A stretch of 64,000 bases of DNA from Mycobacterium senriense (GCF_019668465.1 NZ_AP024828.1:2976001-3040000); one strand, 5' to 3'. Counted from the first letter of the stretch, positions 16,802-25,454 are shown. Notes: a model not told the origin generated them from the letters alone. Made by a program: numbers and translations.

Positions 16802-17002
16802 CTAGTTGTGCGCGGGCTCCCGTCCGGTCAGGTCTACGACCTTCGCGGCGGGAGCACTTGTCTTGACCGACTCGATGCCTTTATGGGCACTTTCGTTGGT
16901 CTCATAGCCCTGGCTGGCGGCGATGATCTCGCCGTTGGCTGCTTTGAGGTGGAACCGATACTTGCCGGATTTGTCCTTGCTGATCTCGAACTTGGCTGCC
17001 AT
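16802..17002 (-). CDS. YegP/DUF1508 single-repeat protein
   Basis: 66 residues: KFEISKDKSGKYRFHLKAAN then GEIIAASQGYETNESAHKGI. This is one complete YegP repeat, in which the GEIIA-S-GY segment is the hallmark. YegP proteins are small alpha/beta proteins of unknown function, widespread and often encoded on mobile DNA. A GGGAGA ribosome site precedes the ATG. The longer opposite-strand frame is a shadow. Confidence 0.88.
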   Translation of the reverse strand: MAAKFEISKDKSGKYRFHLKAANGEIIAASQGYETNESAHKGIESVKTSAPAAKVVDLTGREPAHN

Positions 17003-17041
17003 GGCAGTTCTCCCTGTTCGTTTCCTCGAACGGCGAAAACG

Positions 17042-17392
17042 CTACCCCTCGTTGGCTCCTCGAAAAAGGTACTGAGCTGCGAAACGCGCACCTAGCCACG
17101 TCCAAGTGGCCGGGCGCCAGTCCGTGCGCTGATCACGCACAGCAACGGTCTCGCTGCCGGTCACGGCGGGTGTCGGGACCTCGGCAACCGCCGTTGACCT
17201 GGCCAGTTCTTCCCTGGCGCGGCGTTCAACCAGCAATGGAACGTAGTCGCGCAGTTTGCTTTTGTTGAACCCCGCATACACATGCTGGACTACCGCCGCC
17301 ACGTGATCGTGCGGAAGTTCCGCGTACTTCTGGACAAGACGACGTTCGACCGCGTCGATCTGTGCCCGCTCTTCTTGAGGCACGCCCGCCAC
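17042..17392 (-). CDS. Three-helix-bundle-domain protein of unknown function
   Basis: 116 residues from a GTG. The N-terminal 65 residues (IDAVERRLVQKYAELPHDHV then YAGFNKSKLRDYVPLLVERR) look like the short three-helix dimerisation domain found in many mycobacterial proteins, in which an F-xx-xxxRD-VP-LVER segment is typical. The rest is Thr/Val-rich and ends in ARFAAQYLFRGANEG. It lies just upstream of the YegP gene on the same strand, inside the right end of the tRNA element. No catalytic function is implied. Confidence 0.6.
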   Translation of the reverse strand: MAGVPQEERAQIDAVERRLVQKYAELPHDHVAAVVQHVYAGFNKSKLRDYVPLLVERRAREELARSTAVAEVPTPAVTGSETVAVRDQRTDWRPATWTWLGARFAAQYLFRGANEG

Positions 17393-17532
17393 CGTAGATG
17401 AAGAACTCGATTCTCACCAGCAAATAACTGGATTCTCGCTCGGGCGTAAACGTGGGATACGTCACAAGTCCAGGCTCGACGAGTCGATCAACTGTTCAGA
17501 CGCCGGTCTTGGCCGATCTGGTTCCCAATGGT

Positions 17533-17575
17533 TTCGCATCGAGTAGGTCAGGGGTTCGATTCCCCTTAGCTCCAC
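17533..17575 (+). repeat. Direct repeat, distal attachment site (attR)
   Basis: 43 bp identical to 14145-14187. It is the displaced 3' half of the tRNA-Ala gene with no 5' half in front, so it is not a functional tRNA. Confidence 0.9.
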
Positions 17576-17641
17576 AACGTTTAGCGCTGGTCAACGCGTG
17601 GGTCTGGATCGGTCCTCGGGCCGAACGGAGCCGGCCCGCAG

Positions 17642-18199
17642 TCACGAGTTCAGGCTCGGTTTCGGCTGGTTGTCCGTCACGAGCTCGATGAGAGCACGTT
17701 TATCCGCTTCGTCGAGCTGATGCGTCAGCAGTCCCTCCACAGCGAACACCCCGAGCGTGGTCCTGGCGGCAATTCCTGCCTCCGCGAAGCCGGCTTCGCG
17801 CAGGCCATGAGCCAGCATTCCTTCGACGAGAAGATGGAACCCGTTGTGCCATGCGTCGATTCGGGGGGATACGGCGGTTCGCGAGTGCACGACCGTCACC
17901 AATTTGTGGTAGCGCTCCAAGCGTTGGACGACCCACAGCACGCGCTCGGTGAGTGCCGTCTCGGCCAGTGTGGCGAATTCCGTGACCGCGTTGGCCACGA
18001 TTTGTTCAAGCACCCCGACCAGAAGGGCATCTTTGTCCTCGAAATACCAGTAGATCGTGGTCGGTGTTACCCCGGCGGCCGACGCCAGTTGTCCCATCGA
18101 GGCGTGGTCGTACCCGGCATCGGTGAACAACCGCTCAGCGACCGCGAGGATCTCGGCCCGCTTCTCCTGCGGATCCTGCGGTCGCCGATTTCGGGGCAC
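17642..18199 (-). CDS. TetR-family regulator
   Basis: 185 residues. The N-terminal DNA-binding domain reads ILAVAERLFTDAGYDHASMG then ASAAGVTPTTIYWYFEDKDA, a textbook TetR helix-turn-helix. The C-terminal ligand-binding half is not recognisable beyond the fold. It is divergent from a hydrolase gene, and the shared 140-bp gap holds strong inverted and direct repeats, so it probably represses itself and the hydrolase. It is the first gene outside the tRNA element. Confidence 0.92.
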   Translation of the reverse strand: MPRNRRPQDPQEKRAEILAVAERLFTDAGYDHASMGQLASAAGVTPTTIYWYFEDKDALLVGVLEQIVANAVTEFATLAETALTERVLWVVQRLERYHKLVTVVHSRTAVSPRIDAWHNGFHLLVEGMLAHGLREAGFAEAGIAARTTLGVFAVEGLLTHQLDEADKRALIELVTDNQPKPSLNS

Positions 18200-18221
18200 C
18201 GCGTCAGCTTATCTTGACTGG

Positions 18222-18263
18222 CATACAAGAAGCTTGTTAGGTTTCTTGTACGACATACAAGAA
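18222..18263. promoter_or_regulatory. Operator repeats between the TetR and hydrolase genes
   Basis: TTCTTGTA-CGACA-TACAAGAA (18243-18263) is a perfect 8-bp-arm inverted repeat. CATACAAGAA occurs twice (18222-18231 and 18254-18263), and ACAAG-AAG-CTTGT overlaps the first copy. The arrangement suits two TetR dimers covering a divergent promoter. Confidence 0.75.
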
Positions 18264-18340
18264 CAGCGGTAGCTCGAGGTATGAGGCCGACGCACCCGCC
18301 GACCGCCAGCCCGCCGACGAATAGCACCGATGGAGTTGTT

Positions 18341-19278
18341 GTGACCGTGACGCCCAATCAATCCTTCGCCACCACCGAGGAGTCCTTCACTTCCGGCGGG
18401 GTCCGGTGCGCCGCACGCGTATACCGCCCTACCGGCTCAGATGCGACGCCGCGACCGGTGATCGTGATGGCGCACGGATTCGGGGCCGTCCGCGCCTTGC
18501 GGCTTTACGCCTACGCCGAACGATTCGCCGCTGCCGGTTATGTCGTCGTCGCCTTTGACTATCGCGGCTTCGGTGACAGTGAGGGCCAGCCCCGTCAACT
18601 TCTGGACATCAAGGCACAGCATGCCGACTGGCGAGCGGCCTTGAAATTCGCACGCGAACTGCCAGGAACCGATCCGGACCGCGTGATCGCCTGGGGAACT
18701 TCCTTCGCCGGTGGTCACGTCATCACACTTGCCGGCACCGGCGAGCCGTTAGCGGCGATCATCGCCCAGGTGCCACACATCAGCGGCCCCGCCGCCGTCC
18801 GCGCCACCGGCGTCCGGGCAAGCCTGCGACTCGCCCCACACGGCCTGAGAGACCAACTCCGAGCGTGGTCGCACCGAACGCCGGTTTACGTCAACTCCGC
18901 CGGCGCAACAGGGGAAACCGCCGTCATGACCTCACCGGACGCCTTGGCCGGCATGGAGCGGCTGATCGCCGACTCGGGACTCGCCCCCGACGCCTACCCG
19001 ACCACGGTGGCCGCTCGCATCGTGCTGCGTGTCGGCACATACTCACCAGGGCGGCATGCCGGCGGCATCGCCTGCCCTGCACTCGTCCAAATAGCCGAGC
19101 ACGACGCGGTGACCCCACACACGTCGCCCTGAAAGCTGCGCACAAGATGGCAGAGCCGACCGTGCACACTTACGACTGCGGCCACTTCGACCCCTACGTG
19201 GAACCACTATTCTCGACCGTCGTTGCCGACCAGCTCGCCTTCCTGCACAGGCACGCCCCCGTCCGCATCGAACGGTAG
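18341..19278 (+). pseudogene. Alpha/beta hydrolase with a frameshift near 19120
   Basis: The first frame runs from a GTG (18341; an ATG at 18281 is also in frame) to TGA 19130-19132. It has the nucleophile elbow WGTSFAGGH and the acid AEHDAVTP. Immediately after DAVTP the homology moves to another frame: HVALKAAHKMAEPTVHTYDC then GHFDPYVEPLF, ending at 19278, and this frame carries the catalytic His. A one- or two-base change near 19115-19125 therefore separates Ser and Asp from His. The intact family is a dienelactone-hydrolase-like hydrolase of unknown substrate. A sequencing error could also explain the break. Confidence 0.75.
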
Positions 19279-19282
19279 AGGG

Positions 19283-19305
19283 GGTAGCGCGACTCGTTCG
19301 CATCG
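19283..19305 (+). repeat. 23-nt fragment of tRNA-Ala (D-arm to anticodon stem)
   Basis: Bases 19283-19305 are identical to 14131-14153 of the tRNA-Ala gene. Neither the acceptor stem nor the T-arm is present on either side, so it is a scar and not a gene. It lies just after the frameshifted hydrolase. Confidence 0.8.
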
Positions 19306-19378
19306 TCATTCGCAGGCCCCACGCGGCGCGGTCGGCGTCACTGACGGGACCGCCGAGACCCGTCTTTCGCCGCGATCA

Positions 19379-20011
19379 TCAGGGCAGATTGATTCGCCAG
19401 TACAGCCCGACCAGGAAGTCCGCGAGCTGACCCGCGGTCATGTCCAGAAGCCCTTCGGCCCATGAGATCAAGAGTTCCGAGGCGGCCCCGGTGAAGGCGA
19501 AAGTCTTCGTCCGGGTCTCTAGGGAGCTGCTCTCGAAATCGCCCGCGTGGGTTCCTGACCACCGGTAGAAGTTCTGGGCGGCGCGTAATGGGATCTCATT
19601 TCGGCGAGCCCCGGCCCGTCCTCCTTTACCGAGTGCCTCGACGAAGATGATTCGGATCATGCGGGGGTCGCCGGCCAGTGTGTCGGCGGTTGTTCGCAGT
19701 ACGGTCGTCATCCGCGAAATGTCGTCATCAGGCGCCTCGACGACTGCGGCGTTCACGGCACTCTCAACCGTGTCGTCGGCGAGCTCGAGTACCGCGTCGA
19801 ACAACGCGTCCAGATCGCTGAAGCTCTCGTAGAAATACCGCTCGGTCAGCCCGGCTTCAACGACCACATCTTTGACCCGAACCGATCCGGAACCCGCAGA
19901 ACCGAATAGGTTCATGCCGGCCTCGATCAACTTCCGCCGCCGCTCGGCGATCCGCTGTTCACCCGTTGCTCCGCCGTACACACGGCCAGCCGACACCTTG
20001 GCTCCTACCAC
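19379..20011 (-). CDS. TetR-family regulator
   Basis: 210 residues from a GTG. The DNA-binding domain shows RRRKLIEAGMNLFGSAGSGS then VVEAGLTERYFYESFSDLDA. The FYESFSDLDALF form is common among mycobacterial TetR regulators of lipid or xenobiotic genes. The ligand domain is not identified. The target is unclear: the next genes on the same side are the decayed hydrolase and, divergently, a small membrane protein. Confidence 0.9.
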   Translation of the reverse strand: MVGAKVSAGRVYGGATGEQRIAERRRKLIEAGMNLFGSAGSGSVRVKDVVVEAGLTERYFYESFSDLDALFDAVLELADDTVESAVNAAVVEAPDDDISRMTTVLRTTADTLAGDPRMIRIIFVEALGKGGRAGARRNEIPLRAAQNFYRWSGTHAGDFESSSLETRTKTFAFTGAASELLISWAEGLLDMTAGQLADFLVGLYWRINLP

Positions 20012-20166
20012 TGAAGTTCTCCAGCCTCAGCATAAGTGTCGACCGTTGACCTCCCGGACGAGCCAGAGGCGGTCTCGAGCAGGTGACGCTACGGCGTGTC
20101 GCGGTTTCACCGCAGGTCGGTTCTGAGACCGTTGGACATACTCGCGATGGAACGCAAGGAGGCGGC

Positions 20167-20673
20167 GTGAGCCCGACTCAGATTTTCTTCGTGTCAGCCC
20201 TCGTCGTCATGCTGGTAGTCGGGATCGCGGCAGTCAACTTCTCCGGAAAGCTGTTCCGCCCTGAAGCGACCCTGGCGATTGTCTTGACGGTGATTACAGT
20301 CGCGGCCTGGGTCTGGCGGATGCCACGGGGGTGGTACACGATTTCGCAAATCGCTTGGCGCTACCGGTTAAAGACTTGGCAGGTCCGGGAGGTCGCGGAC
20401 AAGCTCGGAATGAGGGCCCTCAACCGTGGTGCGCTGGTTCCTCCCTCACAGCGGAAGAAGATGCATCCCGAACTGATGCGTCTGAAGAAGCGTAAGGCGG
20501 TGCGGGAGCCGAGGGCACCGAGAAACACACGATTGGTCTACGAATCCTCGGCCGCGCAGCCTGATTCCCTGGGGGAGGCCGATCGCCTGCCGTTCTCCGG
20601 TGAGGAGCTACTGCGACATCTGCATCCGCGCATTACCCATTCAGTGGCAGACGTCGAGGACGAGGCAGTCTGA
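20167..20673 (+). CDS. Hypothetical two-helix membrane protein
   Basis: 168 residues from a GTG with AAGGAGG eight bases upstream; a longer frame begins at 20083 but without such a site. Two hydrophobic helices near the N-terminus (IFFVSALVVMLVVGIAAVNF and ATLAIVLTVITVAAWVW) are followed by WYTISQIAWRYRLKTWQVRE and a basic cytoplasmic tail. The middle part faintly resembles a LysM or helix-turn-helix-like fold, but I cannot assign it. The gene is divergent from the TetR gene at 19379-20011 and could be under its control. Confidence 0.55.
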   Translation: MSPTQIFFVSALVVMLVVGIAAVNFSGKLFRPEATLAIVLTVITVAAWVWRMPRGWYTISQIAWRYRLKTWQVREVADKLGMRALNRGALVPPSQRKKMHPELMRLKKRKAVREPRAPRNTRLVYESSAAQPDSLGEADRLPFSGEELLRHLHPRITHSVADVEDEAV

Positions 20674-20784
20674 CGGATCAGTTCAGGCCGTACGGGATCT
20701 CAGCGGGCGTTCCGCCCGGCACGCCCGCGCGAGGTCTGCCGGGTCGGGCGCGACCTCCCCGCCCCGGGCACCTAGCATTCCTAT

Positions 20785-20985
20785 ATGAGCAAGACTTTCG
20801 TCGTCGCATTCGCCGTCGGGTTGCTTGTCGCGGCATTCGGTCTGATCTGGGCGCTGCAGGGATTCGGAGTGCTTGGCGGCAGTCCGATGAGCAACACCAC
20901 AACCTGGTCCATCATTGGTCCGGTCACCGTGGTCATCGGCATCGTGATTGCGGTGTTCAGTTGGCGGAAACTTACCTCGAAATAG
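20785..20985 (+). CDS. Small two-helix membrane protein
   Basis: 66 residues: SKTFVVAFAVGLLVAAFGLI, a short loop with GGSPMSN, then a second helix (WSIIGPVTVVIGIVIAVFSW) and a basic end RKLTSK. Both helices are fully hydrophobic, and the layout is common in small actinobacterial membrane proteins of unknown role. It ends 3 bp before the convergent molybdopterin oxidoreductase gene. No family name is supported. Confidence 0.65.
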   Translation: MSKTFVVAFAVGLLVAAFGLIWALQGFGVLGGSPMSNTTTWSIIGPVTVVIGIVIAVFSWRKLTSK

Positions 20986-20988
20986 GCT

Positions 20989-22536
20989 TCACGTCTCCGC
21001 CACGGTGAAGTCCACCGTGTGCCAGCCGGTGGCTCCGTCGGGCACGGTACCAACCCGATCTGCGGTCTGGGTAGCTCCGGTGTTGTCCGTAGCGCGCACC
21101 GTAATACTATGTCTCCCTCGTGTTTTCGCTTGCCAGGGGAAGCTCCACAATCGCCACGTCTGATTGGAATAACTCGCGCCCAATTCGGCGGGCTGCCACG
21201 AGCCGTCGCCGATGCGGACCTCCACGCCCCGCACCCCACGATTCTGGGCCCACGCGACCCCGCCAAAGACCACCGGTCCCATCGGCGTTATCTGACCAGC
21301 TTTCGGCACGTCGATGCGCGACTCGGTCTTGATGGGCGCGCGCGGTGCCCAGCCCTGACGCGTCCAGTACGCCTTGGCTCTGTCGAAACGGGTCAGCTCG
21401 AGCTCGACGACCCATTTGGTGGCCGACACGTACCCGTAGAGCCCCGGCACTACCAGCCGGGCGGGATAGCCATGCTCGATCGGTAGCGGCTGGCCGTTGA
21501 GGCCGACCGCGAGGAGCGCGTCGCTGCCATCGGTGAGCGCCTCCACTGGTGTGCCCGCAGTGAACCCGTCGATCGATGTCGACAGCACCATATCGGCGTC
21601 CGCGTGTACACGGGTGGGCGCCAGCAGATCAGCCACCCGATAGCCTGTCCAGACGCCCGTCGAAATCAGGTTTCCCCCAACGGGATTCGACACGCAGGTC
21701 AACGTCGTCACCATTTCGACGGCGTCAAAGCCGAGGAGCTCGTCGAAGCTGTAGGTGGCTTCGTGGTCCACCATGCCGTGGATGCGCAGCCGCCAGTCGC
21801 CGTGGCTGAGTTGGGGAAGACTGAGTGCGGTGTCCACCCGGTAAAAGTCGGCGCTGGGGGTGATAAATCTCGGTAGCGCAACGCCGTTCGGTTGCACGTC
21901 AGCAGGTATCGGTGGCGCCGGTGATCGAGGTCGGGGAAGTGTGAAGGTGTTGCGGTCGGCGGCCACCGAATGGACAAACCGTGTGATGACCGCACCGACC
22001 ACACCACTGGCTATCCCGAGTCCGAGTAGCCCGAGCACGACCAATCTGCGCCTGCCGGCATCCGGGTCGTCGTGGTCAAGTGTGGTTTCCGGCTCTCGCG
22101 GGCCGGGCCAAAACCGACGCGTGAGCGAGCGAAGGACCACTACGCCGCAGATGGCCCCCGCGACGGTGGGGATCGTGTCGAGTACCGTCGCGCCCTGTCG
22201 CGATAGCACCGCGATGCATCCGAGGACGCCCGCTGTGGCGATCACGACGCTGCCGAATGGGCGGCGCTGAGTCTCTAGGCTCCCGGCGATTGCCGCGATG
22301 GTAGCGATCACGACGATCACGACGACGGCTAGGAAGGGCTTGTCCAGGGAGCCCAGGGCCTGAATCGCCCATTCCTTGATGGGTCCCGGCGTCAGGTCGA
22401 CGACCACTGAGCCGATCGCAGCACGCGCATCGGCACGCGCTCCGAACGGGACACCCACCAGCTGGGCCACGCCGAGCGAGACGACCGCGGCGGCGACGCC
22501 GGCAACCATCCGCTCATTCGACGAGACGACAGCCAT
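20989..22536 (-). CDS. Membrane-anchored sulfite-oxidase-family molybdopterin oxidoreductase
   Basis: 515 residues from the ATG before AVVSSNERMVAGVAAAV; the open frame extends 47 codons further but that part is not protein-like. The N-terminal 185 residues hold about five transmembrane helices. The Moco domain follows with the molybdenum-ligating Cys in TTLTCVSNPVGG and the conserved ARLVVPGLYGYVSATKWV stretch. A C-terminal Ig-like dimerisation domain (GVRGVEVRIGDGSWQPAELG) closes the protein. Family members oxidise sulfite or related substrates outside the membrane. The electron acceptor is unknown; the membrane domain suggests direct quinone or cytochrome coupling. Confidence 0.88.
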   Translation of the reverse strand: MAVVSSNERMVAGVAAAVVSLGVAQLVGVPFGARADARAAIGSVVVDLTPGPIKEWAIQALGSLDKPFLAVVVIVVIATIAAIAGSLETQRRPFGSVVIATAGVLGCIAVLSRQGATVLDTIPTVAGAICGVVVLRSLTRRFWPGPREPETTLDHDDPDAGRRRLVVLGLLGLGIASGVVGAVITRFVHSVAADRNTFTLPRPRSPAPPIPADVQPNGVALPRFITPSADFYRVDTALSLPQLSHGDWRLRIHGMVDHEATYSFDELLGFDAVEMVTTLTCVSNPVGGNLISTGVWTGYRVADLLAPTRVHADADMVLSTSIDGFTAGTPVEALTDGSDALLAVGLNGQPLPIEHGYPARLVVPGLYGYVSATKWVVELELTRFDRAKAYWTRQGWAPRAPIKTESRIDVPKAGQITPMGPVVFGGVAWAQNRGVRGVEVRIGDGSWQPAELGASYSNQTWRLWSFPWQAKTRGRHSITVRATDNTGATQTADRVGTVPDGATGWHTVDFTVAET

Positions 22537-22752
22537 CGGAGTTACTGTACTCGCTTTCGCCTCAAACGCACCGCAAACACCTTGTCGTGCAGTCGAACCG
22601 GCGCCAAAACGCCTCAGAAACAACGTTGTCTCACCCGGTGGTATGCGGGATCGAGCGCCTAACGCTGGCCGCGGCATCGGACGCGGTCCTCGTCAACACT
22701 GTCGAAAACCGGGCGAACATGGATAGCCTGCGTTGCATAGACAGGAGCTGAT

Positions 22753-23571
22753 GTGGCCGACGAATCGCAGGGCGAAGAACCGCAGTTGAAGATGGAGCGC
22801 GACGGCAGCGTCGTCGTGCTGACCATGAACAATCCACGGCGGCGCAACGCGCTGACGCCGGCGATGATCACATTGCTGGCCGAGGCGTGGGACGAGATCG
22901 ACGCCGACGACGGCATCCGTGCTGCCATTCTCACCGGCGCGGGATCGTCCTACTGCGTGGGCGGCGACCTCGCCGATGGGTGGATGACTCGCGGACCGAA
23001 GGCGGATAACACAGCGGCCCAGGGCAAGTCGCGTGGCAGCGTGATCACCGAAGGCCTGTTGTTGAGCCGCTCCTTGACCAAGCCGTTGATCGCCGCGGTC
23101 AACGGGCCGTGTCTTGGCGGTGGCTGTGAAATGTTGCAGCAGACCGACATTCGGATCGCCGAGGAACAGGCGGTGTTCGGCCTGCCGGAAGCCAAATGGG
23201 GGCTGATCGCCGGTGCCGGCTCGACCGTCCGGCTCAAGCGTCAGATCCCCTACACCAAGGCCATGGAGATGATCCTGACGGGCGACCCGCTGACGGCCGC
23301 CGAGGCCTACCACTTCGGCCTGGTGGGTCATGTGGTGCCGACGGGCCAGGCGTTGATCAAGGCCCGCGAGATCGCGGCTCGCGTTGTGGCCAATGGCCCC
23401 TTGGCCGTTCGCAACGCGAAGGCGTCGGTGATCAACAGCGGCTGGATCGACGAGGAAGACGCGCGACGCATCGAGCAGCGGTTCGTCGTCGAGGTGGTCC
23501 GCTCCGAGGACGCCAAGGAAGGGCTTGCCGCCTTCGCCGCCAAACGTGAACCGCGTTTCACGGGAAGGTAG
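22753..23571 (+). CDS. Enoyl-CoA hydratase/isomerase (crotonase family)
   Basis: 272 residues from a GTG. The crotonase core is present: MNNPRRRNALTPAM at the start of the fold, the oxyanion-hole segment ILTGAGSSYCVGGDL and the second oxyanion strand GPCLGGGCEMLQQTDIRIA. The residue after FGLPEAKWGL corresponds to the usual catalytic Glu region. The substrate is unknown. The gene faces a TetR gene and a Rieske oxygenase, which suggests a small catabolic unit. Confidence 0.93.
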   Translation: MADESQGEEPQLKMERDGSVVVLTMNNPRRRNALTPAMITLLAEAWDEIDADDGIRAAILTGAGSSYCVGGDLADGWMTRGPKADNTAAQGKSRGSVITEGLLLSRSLTKPLIAAVNGPCLGGGCEMLQQTDIRIAEEQAVFGLPEAKWGLIAGAGSTVRLKRQIPYTKAMEMILTGDPLTAAEAYHFGLVGHVVPTGQALIKAREIAARVVANGPLAVRNAKASVINSGWIDEEDARRIEQRFVVEVVRSEDAKEGLAAFAAKREPRFTGR

Positions 23572-23583
23572 CCCTGGGGCGGC

Positions 23584-24192
23584 TCACCGCTCGACGGCGG
23601 CGTGGGCGCGCACCGACGGCGCGATCCAGTCTTCGAGGAACTGTCGCAGCTCGCGTCCGGTGCGTGGTGGACGGCCCGGGTCGACAATCAGTGACTGCAG
23701 GGTGCGCAGCATGATCTCGACCAGTTCGTCGAGCCGACGTTCGGCGAATCCCGCTGCGGCCCAATCGACGTCGAATCGCCGCAGGATCGACCGGCCGAAC
23801 GAAATGGCCATGTCGGAGGTGACTCCTGTGGTGAAGGCGCTGGCCTTGCCGGGCTGGAACACAAGGCTCAGGTACTTGTCGTGCGCGAGTTGCTCGAAGG
23901 TGTAGGCGATGCCCTCGACCACCGCCTCGGTGGGGTCGGTGATCGAACCCAGATGCGCCGCAAGGCGGTCCAGGAACCTGTCGACGGCGGACAGCGCCGT
24001 CGCGCCCAGCAGTGCCTCGTGGGTGGGGAAGTACCGGTAAATCGTCTGCCGCGTCACTCCGAGCGTCGACGCGACCTCGGAGACGCTTACCGTTCCGCGC
24101 GCGTCGATGGCGCTGCGGGTCGCGCCCAGGATGCGTGCGACCGCCTCATCGTCGTCGGCCGGGATGTCACCCGACCAGCCGTGTCGGCGCAT
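23584..24192 (-). CDS. TetR-family regulator of the Rieske oxygenase unit
   Basis: 202 residues from the ATG at 24192; an upstream in-frame start adds 13 residues that would lie in the operator. The DNA-binding part reads SEVASTLGVTRQTIYRYFPT. The gene is convergent with the enoyl-CoA hydratase and divergent from the Rieske oxygenase, and the short divergent gap holds an inverted repeat. It therefore probably controls the oxygenase. Confidence 0.9.
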   Translation of the reverse strand: MRRHGWSGDIPADDDEAVARILGATRSAIDARGTVSVSEVASTLGVTRQTIYRYFPTHEALLGATALSAVDRFLDRLAAHLGSITDPTEAVVEGIAYTFEQLAHDKYLSLVFQPGKASAFTTGVTSDMAISFGRSILRRFDVDWAAAGFAERRLDELVEIMLRTLQSLIVDPGRPPRTGRELRQFLEDWIAPSVRAHAAVER

Positions 24193-24230
24193 GGCGTGAT
24201 CGTCGCACACCCCGGCCGCCGATCTTGACA

Positions 24231-24252
24231 ATACAAACGATAATGATTGTAT
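24231..24252. promoter_or_regulatory. Inverted repeat in the TetR/Rieske intergenic region
   Basis: ATACAA (24231-24236) and TTGTAT (24247-24252) are separated by 10 bp containing GATAAT, which could be a -10 element. A TetR dimer here would block both divergent promoters. Confidence 0.55.
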
Positions 24253-24284
24253 GGTCCGGGAAGACGGGGCCGAAGGAGAGCAGG

Positions 24285-25454
24285 GTGACGACGATCGACA
24301 AGCCGGTGAGTGGCACCGATGAGACGCTGACCCGGCGGGGCCTGCGTCACGCCCGGGACAAGACGACCGATCTGGCCGAACGTGAGCTGCGGGTGCCGCT
24401 GCACTACTATCGCGATCCCAAGATCACCGAGATCGAGGAATCGCAGATCCTGCGCCGGGTGCCGTTGGCCGTCGTCCCGTCGGCGCAGGTGCCGAACAAG
24501 AACGACTACGTGGTGCGCTCGGTGCTGGGTGACTCGCTGCTGGTCACCCGCGACCGCAGCGGCGCCAGCCACGTCTTGCTCAACTACTGCCGGCACCGCG
24601 GCGCGATGCCTGCCTGCGGCTCGGGCAACGCCTCGCGGTTCGTCTGCCCGTATCACGCCTGGACCTACCGCAACACCGGCGAACTGTTCACCGTCCCGGG
24701 CAAGGCCGGCTTTGATTCGATGGACACCAAGGACTATGGCCTGGTCGAGTTGCCCTCCGAGGAGCGGCACGGGTTCATCTGGGCGGTGCTGACCGCCGGC
24801 GCCACCATCGACCTGGACTCGCACCTGGGAGACTTCGGGAACGAACTGGCGCTGTGGAACTACCAGTCGTACGGCTATCACACGCAGCGCGAATTCACGT
24901 CCGAGGTGTCCTGGAAGGGCGCCCTGGAAGCGTTCGCCGAGGGCTACCACTTCCCGTACGTGCACGGCCAGAGCCTCATCGGGCAGAACACCCTGGCCAA
25001 CACGATGGTGTACGACGAATTCGGCAAGCATCACCGCATCGGATTTCCGTTCACCTGGATCACCAACGCGGACACCGACCCCACAGCGTCGCTGGACCCC
25101 TCGACGAACATGGGCGTGATCTATTGGGTGTATCCCAACCTGATCCTGGCCAACAGCCCGGTGGGCGTGGAGATCATCGACATGCTGCCCGCGGGTGAAC
25201 CGACCCGCTGCACGGTCCGGCACAGCTGGATGGGCCGCATCCCGGCCGCCGACGACGAGATGAGAGCGGCCTACGACACGGTCTTCGAAGGGGTGCATGC
25301 GGCCGTGCGCGACGAAGACTTCGCCATGCTGCCCCAGTGCGGCGAGGGCGTCCGGCACGGCCAGCACGACCACATGATCATCGGGCGCAACGAAATCGCC
25401 GTCCAGCACATGATCAAGGTGTTCGCCGAGGAACTGGGCGTCGCACTGGGCTGA
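24285..25454 (+). CDS. Rieske-type aromatic ring-hydroxylating oxygenase, alpha subunit
   Basis: 389 residues from a GTG (after GAAGGAGAG) that gives TTIDKPVSGTDETL; the longer open frame overlaps the regulator gene. The Rieske [2Fe-2S] site is CRHRGAMPAC followed 11 residues on by CPYHAW. The catalytic mononuclear-iron motif is EAFAEGYHFPYVHGQ with the third ligand in DEDFAML. These enzymes oxygenate aromatic or steroid-like rings with electrons from a separate reductase, which is not encoded nearby. Expression is probably controlled by the divergent TetR regulator. Confidence 0.92.
   Translation: MTTIDKPVSGTDETLTRRGLRHARDKTTDLAERELRVPLHYYRDPKITEIEESQILRRVPLAVVPSAQVPNKNDYVVRSVLGDSLLVTRDRSGASHVLLNYCRHRGAMPACGSGNASRFVCPYHAWTYRNTGELFTVPGKAGFDSMDTKDYGLVELPSEERHGFIWAVLTAGATIDLDSHLGDFGNELALWNYQSYGYHTQREFTSEVSWKGALEAFAEGYHFPYVHGQSLIGQNTLANTMVYDEFGKHHRIGFPFTWITNADTDPTASLDPSTNMGVIYWVYPNLILANSPVGVEIIDMLPAGEPTRCTVRHSWMGRIPAADDEMRAAYDTVFEGVHAAVRDEDFAMLPQCGEGVRHGQHDHMIIGRNEIAVQHMIKVFAEELGVALG

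Larger units (their letters stand above)
14145..17575. mobile_element. Small integrated element in tRNA-Ala (decayed)
   Basis: The 3' 43 bp of the tRNA-Ala region (14145-14187) recur exactly at 17533-17575. This is the attL/attR pattern of a tyrosine-recombinase element that uses the anticodon loop as crossover site. Between the repeats are an integrase remnant facing the tRNA, a CopC remnant, a JmjC oxygenase gene, a small Ala/Glu-rich protein, a YegP-like gene and a helical-domain gene. No complete integrase, replication or transfer gene is visible, so it appears immobile. Confidence 0.85.

Noticed and set aside
16610..17095. A 161-codon forward frame in the tRNA element
   Set aside because: It overlaps the YegP-like gene on the other strand, which has a ribosome site and clear family motifs; the forward product has none.
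17533..17575. A second tRNA-Ala gene
   Set aside because: Only the 3' half is present; no acceptor 5' strand or D-arm precedes it.
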